This document shows positions 1 through 5,566 of a stretch of 15,587 nt of DNA, one piece after another. The translations under genes were made by a program, and so were the position numbers. The notes under the pieces were generated by a model, which was not told the DNA's origin, made no database searches, and worked only from the letters and a program-made list of their open reading frames with translations. Source of the stretch: Sulfurimonas sp. (GTDB lineage Bacteria; Campylobacterota; Campylobacteria; Campylobacterales; Sulfurimonadaceae); the NCBI GenBank assembly GCA_027066935.1, contig JAMOMX010000099.1, forward strand, positions 1-15,587, in the 5' to 3' direction. Every line of letters starts with the position of its first letter. Position 1 is the stretch's first letter.

Positions 1-989
1 ATGGACTTGATAAATGTTTTTATTCAGATAACGGTTCAAGTGCAGTTGAAGTAGCTCTAAAGATGAGTTACCATGCCCATTTGAACGATGGAGACAAAGA
101 TAAAAATATATTTGTTTCTTTAAAAAACTCTTATCATGGTGAAACAATTGGAGCTTTAAGTGTTGGTGATGTAGAACTTTATAAAGATACATATAAACCA
201 CTTTTACTCAAAACAATTCAAACAGCAGTCCCAAAAGATATGAGTGAAAAATCAGCTCATATTGCTGCGTCTGAATTTGAGGAGTTATGTAAAAAAAAAG
301 CTAGTGAAATAAGTGCAATTATATTAGAACCACTAATCCAAGGTGCTGGATATATGCATATGTATCATCCTCAGTTTTTAGTACTAGTTCGTGAAATATG
401 TACAAAATATAATGTTCATTTGATAGCAGATGAAGTTATGGTTGGTTTTGGTAGAACTGGTGAGCTTTTTGCATGTGAAAAAGCAAATATTTCACCTGAT
501 TTTATAGTCCTATCAAAAGGTTTAACCGGTGGGTATCTGCCACTTTCAGTAGTTCTTACTTCAAATAAAATATATGCTAAATTTTATTGTGATTATAATG
601 AACATAAAGCATTTTTACACTCTCACTCATATACTGGAAATGCATTGGCATGTGCTGCTGCAAATGCAACATTAGATATATTTGAAAATGACAATGTTAT
701 AGAAAAAAACAAAGAGATAGCAAAATATATGGGTGAAAAGCTACAAAAATTTGCAAAACTTAAAAATGTAGCAGAGATTAGACAAACAGGGATGGTCTGT
801 GCAGTAGAGTTAAAGGGTTACACCTCTCAAGAGAGAATAGGCTTAAAAGTTTATGATTATGCACTTAAAAATGGTGTCTTACTAAGACCATTGGGGCATA
901 TAGTTTATTTCATGCCACCATATATCATAACAAAAGAAGAGTGTGATAAGATGATGGATACGGCTTATGAAGCGATAAGTAATATTTAA
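1..989 (+). CDS. bioA: Adenosylmethionine-8-amino-7-oxononanoate aminotransferase (BioA), 5'-truncated by window edge
   Basis: PLP-dependent class III aminotransferase of biotin synthesis, converting 8-amino-7-oxononanoate to 7,8-diaminopelargonate with S-adenosylmethionine as amino donor; cytosolic. The open frame runs in from the left edge (first complete codon at 3) and ends with TAA at 987–989. About 329 of some 420–430 residues are present. Visible signatures are YSDNGSSAVEVALKM near positions 24–65, typical of BioA, the DEVMVGFGRTG block with the PLP-pyridine aspartate (codon at 429), and the Schiff-base lysine in LSKGLTGG (codon at 516). The C-terminal LRPLG..VYFMPPY motif is also BioA-like and argues against ornithine or acetylornithine aminotransferases. 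The stop overlaps the next start (TAATG), so the downstream amidohydrolase is probably translationally coupled. Start and promoter lie outside the window. Confidence 0.93.
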   Translation, partial: GLDKCFYSDNGSSAVEVALKMSYHAHLNDGDKDKNIFVSLKNSYHGETIGALSVGDVELYKDTYKPLLLKTIQTAVPKDMSEKSAHIAASEFEELCKKKASEISAIILEPLIQGAGYMHMYHPQFLVLVREICTKYNVHLIADEVMVGFGRTGELFACEKANISPDFIVLSKGLTGGYLPLSVVLTSNKIYAKFYCDYNEHKAFLHSHSYTGNALACAAANATLDIFENDNVIEKNKEIAKYMGEKLQKFAKLKNVAEIRQTGMVCAVELKGYTSQERIGLKVYDYALKNGVLLRPLGHIVYFMPPYIITKEECDKMMDTAYEAISNI

Positions 990-2164
990 TGAATACGATT
1001 GATAATATAAAATTACTAGAAAAAGATATGAAAGAGTATAGACACTACTTTCATCAGTACCCTGAAACCGCGTTTGAAGAGCATAATACCTCTAAATATT
1101 TAGTAGAAAAACTCACTTCATTTGGGTTAGAAGTTCATCAAGGTTTAGCAAAAACTGGTGTAGTAGCTACTCTAAAAGTAGGAAATAGCGATAAAAAAAT
1201 AGCTCTTCGATCAGATATGGATGCCCTTGATATCATAGAAAATGGGGAGTTGCCATATAAGTCACAAAATATTGGAAAGATGCATGGATGTGGACATGAT
1301 GGACATATGGCTATGTTATTAGGTGCTGCACAATATCTCTCAAAATATCAAGAATTTGATGGTACTGTTTACTTTGTTTTTCAACCAGCTGAAGAGATTA
1401 AGGGTGGTGCAAAAGCTATGATAGAAGATGGTTTATTTGATATGTTTAATGCTGATAGTGTATGGGGTATGCACAATTTTCCAGGGATTCCCATAGGTGA
1501 GTTTGCTGTAAAAAGTGGGGCAATGATGGCATCTTTTGATGCATTTGAAATAATAGTAAATGGGATGGGTTGTCATGCAGGTATGCCAAACTTAGGACGA
1601 GACCCTATAGTTGGAGCTGCTCAGGTTATAAACTCATTACAAAGTATAGTTAGCCGCAATATTGATCCACTAGATGCTGTAGTTATAAGCCTCACACAAA
1701 TTCAAGGGGGAAATACTTGGAATGTAATACCAAAATCAGTAACTCTTAGAGGTACATTTAGGTGTCTAAAACCAGAACTTCAAGAAGAGGTAAAAAAACG
1801 TATCAAACAGGTAGCTGAGTTAACTTGTAGTGCGTTAGAATTAAGAGCAGAAGTTAGTTTTAATCCCGAAAATCCAGGTTATCCTGTTACTTTAAATACT
1901 AAAAAAGAAGCAGATATAGCTTTAGATGTTTTACAAAATTTGGTAAGTAAAAACAAAGTTGACAATGATCCAAATCCAAGTATGGGAGCGGAAGATTTTT
2001 CACTAATGCTTTTAGAGCGACCAGGAGCTCTTATATGGATAGGAAATGGTAGTTTTGAGGGTGAATGTGTACTTCACAATCCACAGTATGACTTTAATGA
2101 TAAAGCCCTTGTATGGGGAGCTTCTTATTGGGTGGACTTGACTAAGAGGTTGTTAAGTAAATAA
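989..2164 (+). CDS. M20D-family metallo-amidohydrolase (hippuricase / N-acyl-amino-acid hydrolase type)
   Basis: Zinc-type peptidase M20 subfamily D enzyme of 391 aa, the family's usual length (about 380–400), which hydrolyses N-acyl or N-aroyl amino acids (hippurate, IAA-amino acid conjugates, N-acetyl amino acids). Metal-site residues are in place: HGCGHDGH at 99–106 (C101, H103), PAEE at 133–136, GMHN with H162, and H363 in VLHNPQ. The dimerisation/lid insert with GCHAGMP is also present. It has no signal peptide, so it is cytosolic. The ATG shares a base with the bioA stop and has no strong Shine–Dalgarno, which suggests translational coupling. It resembles Campylobacter HipO, but substrate cannot be read from sequence, so no symbol is given. 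The last lysine codon and stop (2159–2164) are the first bases of the 96-bp repeat that recurs at 4933–5028, so the gene ends exactly at the island boundary. Confidence 0.9.
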   Translation: MNTIDNIKLLEKDMKEYRHYFHQYPETAFEEHNTSKYLVEKLTSFGLEVHQGLAKTGVVATLKVGNSDKKIALRSDMDALDIIENGELPYKSQNIGKMHGCGHDGHMAMLLGAAQYLSKYQEFDGTVYFVFQPAEEIKGGAKAMIEDGLFDMFNADSVWGMHNFPGIPIGEFAVKSGAMMASFDAFEIIVNGMGCHAGMPNLGRDPIVGAAQVINSLQSIVSRNIDPLDAVVISLTQIQGGNTWNVIPKSVTLRGTFRCLKPELQEEVKKRIKQVAELTCSALELRAEVSFNPENPGYPVTLNTKKEADIALDVLQNLVSKNKVDNDPNPSMGAEDFSLMLLERPGALIWIGNGSFEGECVLHNPQYDFNDKALVWGASYWVDLTKRLLSK

Positions 2165-2254
2165 TATTTAAAGCTTTATTTAGTCGAAATTATAATCATT
2201 TTTAGAGTTATCCAACATAAGTAATCTACAGCTTTTTTCTAGTATGGCAAGTTT
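2159..2254. repeat. Left copy of 96-bp direct repeat bounding the island
   Basis: These bases match 4933–5028 at 95 of 96 positions (T at 2167 versus C at 4941). The copy starts with the last sense codon and stop of the amidohydrolase and continues with what is, on the minus strand, the last ~24 codons and stop of the aldolase-like gene at 4954–5544. Since only the right copy is joined to an intact aldolase-like gene, this copy is a detached gene-end fragment. At 96 bp it is far longer than a transposase target duplication. It fits recombination of a circle carrying local DNA, or repair-mediated insertion with a long target duplication. Confidence 0.95.
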
Positions 2255-2323
2255 CCTGACTTAGGACAAAAGCACTATAATAAGTAAAGTAAAAATATTA
2301 GAATGAAATAATTTATATTTTGC

Positions 2324-2329
2324 TATAAT
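2324..2329 (+). promoter_or_regulatory. Extended -10 promoter of the MNT/HEPN pair, probably leaderless
   Basis: A perfect TATAAT preceded by TGC (extended -10, TGnTATAAT, starting at 2321) lies in AT-rich DNA just after the left repeat. Its 3' end is 6 bases before the ATG at 2336, so the expected transcription start falls at or next to the start codon. No Shine–Dalgarno could fit, which suggests a leaderless message. No convincing -35 box is visible, as is usual for Campylobacterota sigma-70 promoters. Confidence 0.6.
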
Positions 2330-2335
2330 GATAAT

Positions 2336-2647
2336 ATGATAAATATAGAAAAACTAAAATATGAAATTGTTGAAAGGCTCAAACCCTTAAACCCTGACAA
2401 AGTTATATTATTTGGTAGTTATGCTTATGGTACTCCTAATGAAGATAGTGATGTAGATTTATTTTTGGTAAAAGAGACTGATGATCCTAGGTATGAAGCT
2501 AAAGCATTGTTGAGCCTTAGAGATTTGATTCGTAAGTATAAAGTAGGCTTTGATATATTAAGTGCTTCAAGTGGTTTTTTAAACTCAAGAAAAGACCATT
2601 TTTATAAAGTAGATATTTTAAAAAATGGAAAAGTCCTTTATGGCTAA
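2336..2647 (+). CDS. Minimal nucleotidyltransferase (MNT family), putative antitoxin partner of HEPN protein
   Basis: Small cytosolic nucleotidyltransferase of 103 aa, the usual size for MNT proteins. Residues 27–41 carry the polymerase-beta signature: G27-S28, then D39-V-D41, with a likely third acidic residue D73 in GFDIL. In characterised MNT/HEPN pairs such as MntA–HepT, the MNT protein neutralises the HEPN toxin by adding AMP to it; whether that holds here is inference. The gene overlaps the next one by 8 bp when the downstream ATG at 2640 is used, the typical coupled arrangement. The start is the only ATG near the N-terminus and sits at the predicted transcription start. The gene lies inside the repeat-bounded island, in line with horizontal transfer of such pairs. 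Confidence 0.87.
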   Translation: MINIEKLKYEIVERLKPLNPDKVILFGSYAYGTPNEDSDVDLFLVKETDDPRYEAKALLSLRDLIRKYKVGFDILSASSGFLNSRKDHFYKVDILKNGKVLYG

Positions 2648-3044
2648 TGAGCAAGCAGCAAAAGAGTGGTTAACTTTAGCTCATCATGATTTGAATGGTG
2701 CTAAATTAATGTTTGAAGCATCTCACTATACAGATACCATCAGCTATGTACTCCATCAATCCATAGAAAAAAGTTTAAAATCAATTTTAGCATTTGAAAA
2801 TAAATCTATTAAAAAAACTCATAATTTAATTGAACTACACGAGATAGTATCATTAGATACTTTTAATCTATCCGAAGATGAGATTTTAACATTAAGTGTA
2901 ATAACTACTTACTATTCAAAACAAAAATATCCAAACCCTAACTACTCTCTTCCTTCACAAAAAGATATTGAAATAGCATTAAAATTAGCTAGTGATATCT
3001 TAAATAATATCTGTATATTATTAGGTGTAAACTTAAGACTTTAA
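2640..3044 (+). CDS. HEPN-domain protein (MNT partner), no R-x4-6-H motif
   Basis: All-helical HEPN protein of 134 aa. I chose ATG 2640 (MANEQAAKEW) rather than the upstream in-frame ATG at 2625 because GGAAAAG lies about 7 bases before it and because family members usually start near the (A/R)EWL helix. Family features are LHQSIEKSLKSIL (38–50) followed by KKTHNLIELH (58–67), and a Tyr-rich turn with KYPNPNY (96–102), as in Pfam HEPN (PF05168) rather than DUF86/HepT. The only arginine is two residues from the C-terminus, so the catalytic R-x4-6-H motif of RNase-type HEPN toxins and the HepT RX4HXY motif are both absent. It may therefore act as a substrate- or nucleotide-binding partner rather than a canonical RNase. 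The stop is directly followed by the ATG of the gene fragment at 3045. Confidence 0.82.
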   Translation: MANEQAAKEWLTLAHHDLNGAKLMFEASHYTDTISYVLHQSIEKSLKSILAFENKSIKKTHNLIELHEIVSLDTFNLSEDEILTLSVITTYYSKQKYPNPNYSLPSQKDIEIALKLASDILNNICILLGVNLRL

Positions 3045-3191
3045 ATGAAAAAAACTATTTTACTATGTTTTGTTATTTTAACAACTACTATAAACGCAGA
3101 CATAACAGGTTCAGGTTTTGCACAGACACAAAATGAAGCTTACTCGTTCCCATCGTCCTCGATGGGAATGCACATGCTTCTTAGAACATAA
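3045..3191 (+). pseudogene. 5' fragment of a secreted-protein gene (copy 1), truncated by a palindrome
   Basis: The frame opens with ATG immediately after the HEPN stop (TAA|ATG) and encodes a signal peptide of about 18 residues ending INA, then DITGSGFAQTQNEA. After codon 32 (about 3140) it runs into the palindrome at 3145–3170 and ends at TAA 3189–3191, giving 48 codons. The fragment at 4763 starts the same way (signal peptide, ITGSGFAQT, then A). The (I/F)TGSGFA-x-T-xx-A(KK) start resembles periplasmic LPP20/FlgT-N-like proteins; I name that family from memory only. The rest of the gene is missing. It could still be made as a short secreted peptide, but a broken gene is the simpler reading. 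Confidence 0.65.
3145..3170. repeat. REP-like palindrome (26 bp)
   Basis: Two 11-base arms (3145–3155 and 3160–3170) pair fully around a TCCT loop, counting one G·T pair (G3146/T3169). The core TTCCCATCG/CGATGGGAA is markedly more GC-rich than its surroundings. A second short pairing, GAAGC 3135–3139 with GCTTC 3176–3180, encloses it. Shape and wording resemble dispersed REP elements of the type GTTCCCAcgc…gcgTGGGAATGC that are mobilised by REP-associated tyrosine transposases (RAYTs). No RAYT gene is in this window. It lies exactly where the secreted-protein fragment loses its coding homology. Confidence 0.65.
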
Positions 3192-3229
3192 AATATAGAT
3201 ATAGTTACAATGAATTTAAAAGGCAACAA

Positions 3230-4234
3230 ATGAACTTAAAACTAAAAAATATTGGAATCATAGAAAAAGCAAATATAAAGCTAGATGGATTAACTGTAAT
3301 TGCAGGTGAAAATGATAGTGGTAAAAGTACAGTTGGTAAGGTTATTTATAGTTTTTTAAAAACTATTTTATCTGTGCCTACAAAGAGAGGTGTTGAGCCG
3401 TTATGTGGATGGCATTGTTCAAGATTTAACGATTATTTATTAAGCTTATTTAATAATCAAATTTCTACTAATGGAGAAATAAATATTAGATATAATGAAA
3501 ATGATTTTAATATAATTATATCATCAGATAGATGTAAGATTTTTGAGTCTATTCCCATCTACGAACATAATGCATTTATACTTGATAAACCATTGTTTAT
3601 AGATTCTCCTTATATTTGGAATATTTTACCTTCATTAAAAACTATTGTTAACCTAGAAAGTCAAAAAATAAATGTTGACTTTAAGGTTAATAAAACAATA
3701 AACGATTTATATGTAGCAATAACTTCAGACTCAAACAACAGCAAAGAAACTATTAACCTTGATATAAAATCAATTATAAAAGGTGAGTTTATTCAAAGAA
3801 GTGATGAGAGCTTTTCTTTTCAGAAAGAGGGTAAAAATATTGCTCTTTTAAATACAGCAATGGGTATAAAGTACTTTGGAATATTACAAGTATTATCTGA
3901 AAAAAATCATCTATATAAAGGTCAAATGCTCATACTAGATGAACCAGAAGTGCATCTGCATCCAAAGTGGCAATTAGAACTAGCAAAGGTAATAGTTTTT
4001 CTTGTTAAAGAAGGGGTTGAGATACTTGTGAATTCTCATAGTCCATATATGATAGAAGCTTTAGAGAGATATAGTGAACAATATGATATAAAAAATAAAA
4101 CAAACTTTTATTTAGCTCATAATAATACTATAGAAAAGGTTGAAGACAGTAATTCAAGAACATTATCTGTGATATTTGAAAAACTATCTGAGCCTTTTGA
4201 TGTATTTGAAAATATGAAAAGTGATAGATTATAA
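3230..4234 (+). CDS. ABC-type AAA ATPase (AAA_15/AAA_21, OLD-like), candidate defence ATPase
   Basis: Cytosolic ATPase of 334 aa with an SMC/RecF/OLD-like head. Walker A is GENDSGKST at 26–34. The signature-helix region is around NTAMGIKYFG (208–217). Walker B is MLILDEPE at 233–240 followed by VHLHP, and the switch histidine lies in NSHSPY (268–273). The middle (about 45–205) is variable and shows no long coiled coil and no Toprim domain, so this is not a full OLD nuclease. AAAAGG at 3217–3222 lies about 7 bases before the ATG, supporting the start. One base separates its stop from the ATG of the next gene, so the two form one unit. Related ATPases serve as sensors or motors in PARIS, Septu, Gabija-like and retron defence systems. 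The partner here matches none of those that I recognise, so the specific role is unknown. Confidence 0.85.
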   Translation: MNLKLKNIGIIEKANIKLDGLTVIAGENDSGKSTVGKVIYSFLKTILSVPTKRGVEPLCGWHCSRFNDYLLSLFNNQISTNGEINIRYNENDFNIIISSDRCKIFESIPIYEHNAFILDKPLFIDSPYIWNILPSLKTIVNLESQKINVDFKVNKTINDLYVAITSDSNNSKETINLDIKSIIKGEFIQRSDESFSFQKEGKNIALLNTAMGIKYFGILQVLSEKNHLYKGQMLILDEPEVHLHPKWQLELAKVIVFLVKEGVEILVNSHSPYMIEALERYSEQYDIKNKTNFYLAHNNTIEKVEDSNSRTLSVIFEKLSEPFDVFENMKSDRL

Positions 4235-4235
4235 A

Positions 4236-4772
4236 ATGGCTGATATTAGTGAATTTATAAAAAAATACTCTGAGTATAAGACTACTTTTAAAGTTACTAG
4301 CTATGATGACAATAATGGTGTGCATCTATGTTCAGATGAAACACAAGAAAATATAAATTTTGATGCTATTATTGAAAGTAAATATCCAGAATCACATGAT
4401 TATAGACCTAAATCTTTTGACTCTATTTATATAAACAATGATGATGTTTATTGCATAGAATTTAAGAATGAGAAAAAGCCTGATAAAAAAAATATAGAAG
4501 ATAAACTGATAGATGGTAAGCAAGAATTAGATAAGATGTTTATATCTTTAAATATACAAAAAAATAATTATAAATTTATTTTTTGTGTAGTTTACAATAA
4601 ATCTGCGCCGATTAGTGAACGATACAAAAGAGGGATACAAAATTATACGATAGAGATGTACCTAAAAAAACATCAGGAAAATAATTTAGTAGATGATATT
4701 ATCACTGAAGATGTTAATTTTTTTACTAAACAGTTTAGAAAAAAAATAGGAAATGATTTGAAATGCGAATAG
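4236..4772 (+). CDS. Putative PD-(D/E)XK-like effector partner of the AAA ATPase (unrecognised family)
   Basis: I do not recognise this 178-aa soluble protein as a named family. I chose ATG 4236, one base after the ATPase stop, over an in-frame GTG at 4221 that would overlap the ATPase end. Residues 58–80 read as two strands with polar ends, ..KSFDSIYINNDDVYCIEFKN: D62, then E75-F-K77, the spacing and hydrophobic context of a PD-(D/E)XK nuclease core. K81 and K84–K85 follow, then a helix (88–103) and a strand FIFCVVY (114–120). There are no membrane segments or signal peptide. The tight coupling suggests the ATPase controls this protein, perhaps as the toxic or nuclease arm. The nuclease assignment is inference from a short motif; a non-catalytic cofactor is possible. 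Confidence 0.6.
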   Translation: MADISEFIKKYSEYKTTFKVTSYDDNNGVHLCSDETQENINFDAIIESKYPESHDYRPKSFDSIYINNDDVYCIEFKNEKKPDKKNIEDKLIDGKQELDKMFISLNIQKNNYKFIFCVVYNKSAPISERYKRGIQNYTIEMYLKKHQENNLVDDIITEDVNFFTKQFRKKIGNDLKCE

Positions 4773-4945
4773 TAGTTTTAATATGTATGTTTAGTTTATT
4801 TAATATAATAAACGCAGGCATAACAGGCTCAGGCTTCGCACAAACAAAAAGTGTAGCAAAGAAAGGAGCACTTGCATTCTAATAGGACAGTGATGTCGGA
4901 AATGATTTTAGAGCAAAAAACGGTAGAACAGAAAATAATACTTAA
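4763..4945 (+). pseudogene. 5' fragment of a secreted-protein gene (copy 2), with internal stops
   Basis: The ATG overlaps the stop of the preceding gene by 10 bases. The first 39 codons give a signal peptide ending INA, then GITGSGFAQTKSVAKKGALAF, stopped by TAA 4880–4882 and an in-frame TAG. Beyond these stops the same frame continues as DSDVGNDFRAKNGRTENNT to TAA 4943–4945, which looks like the decayed continuation of the gene; it then meets the right-hand 96-bp repeat. It matches the fragment at 3045 in signal peptide style and in ITGSGFAQT, but the two differ at many bases, so they are diverged homologues rather than a recent duplication. LPP20/FlgT-N-like periplasmic proteins begin this way, by my recollection. 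Confidence 0.65.
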
Positions 4946-5028
4946 AGCTTTATTTAGTCGAAATTATAATCATTTTTAGAGTTATCCAACATAAGTAATC
5001 TACAGCTTTTTTCTAGTATGGCAAGTTT
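4933..5028. repeat. Right copy of 96-bp direct repeat bounding the island
   Basis: This copy is joined to the intact aldolase-like gene and contains its stop and last ~24 codons, so it is in its original context on this side. Recombination between it and 2159–2254 would remove 2,774 bp and leave amidohydrolase and aldolase-like gene as convergent neighbours, with both stops retained. That is the likely ancestral layout. An AAAGCTTT palindrome lies inside both copies, but no terminator-like hairpin is seen. Confidence 0.95.
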
Positions 5029-5544
5029 TTTTGCCATCTCATGGATATCACGATTAAAAGAATAAACGCCATATCCTTTGATTATCATAATATCAGTTTT
5101 ATTGCTTTGAAAATAGTGTGCTATCTTACTTTGAGCACGTTCATACCAATCATCAAATTGTCCAGGATTTACAATCTCAATAGAGCCTAATTCTTTATAA
5201 CCAAAGTAATCTTTTGGGGTAATAATATTGTGTTCAAGTGAATAAGCTGTTGTAAAAGGTGGCATAGAAAAACAGATAAATTTTGCATCTGATATTTGAG
5301 AGTATATACTATGGTGAATATTAGCATCAATGCTTGCTTGATTCCATCTATAATCTTTTTTAAAATATAGTTCAATTAGATTATTATCATCTATTGCATC
5401 AAAGATTGCTTCTTTTGTATTTATGATAAAACGATTAGATTCTACTTTTGCAGAGATAGAACCATGGTAAATCCCAAAAAAATCTTTTCTAAACATCGAT
5501 AAGGCTAAGGTTGAAAGTTTTTTCTTTACGTTTTCTCTATTCAT
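4954..5544 (-). CDS. Class II aldolase/adducin-like protein with substituted metal site
   Basis: Protein of 196 aa, close to the usual ~200–220 aa of class II aldolase/adducin-domain proteins (fuculose-phosphate aldolase, MtnB). The N-terminal GIYHGSISAK (24–33) corresponds to the usual GNISAR block. The helix ending IHHSIY (76–81) precedes the strand that normally carries the zinc HxH; here it reads ICFSMPP, with F92 and M94. The third zinc histidine, normally in an HG motif, is Y158 in IKGYGVY. All three metal ligands therefore look replaced, so an aldolase reaction is doubtful and a structural or binding role is more likely. The ATG at 5544 has AAAAAGG about 8 bases upstream. It follows dnaJ by 22 bp in the same direction. 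The 3' end is duplicated at 2159–2254. Confidence 0.78.
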   Translation of the reverse strand: MNRENVKKKLSTLALSMFRKDFFGIYHGSISAKVESNRFIINTKEAIFDAIDDNNLIELYFKKDYRWNQASIDANIHHSIYSQISDAKFICFSMPPFTTAYSLEHNIITPKDYFGYKELGSIEIVNPGQFDDWYERAQSKIAHYFQSNKTDIMIIKGYGVYSFNRDIHEMAKKLAILEKSCRLLMLDNSKNDYNFD

Positions 5545-5566
5545 TATATAGCCTTTTTATGTTATT

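Noticed and set aside
3230..4234. ATPase as a full OLD-family nuclease
   Set aside because: The protein ends about 60 residues after the switch histidine, so there is no space for the C-terminal Toprim domain.
4128..4325. Minus-strand open frame of 65 codons across the ATPase/nuclease-like junction
   Set aside because: Antisense to two well-supported genes, no ribosome site, composition of a reverse-frame shadow.
4943..4952. TAAAGCTTTA palindrome as a terminator between convergent genes
   Set aside because: A 10-base palindrome with no loop and no following T-run cannot act as an intrinsic terminator.
2159..5028. Island as an insertion sequence or composite transposon
   Set aside because: No transposase, no terminal inverted repeats, and the flanking repeat is 96 bp of host gene sequence, far too long for an IS target duplication.
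5187..5375. Minus-strand 62-codon frame within the aldolase-like gene
   Set aside because: Overlaps in another frame on the same strand as a real gene; low-complexity shadow protein.
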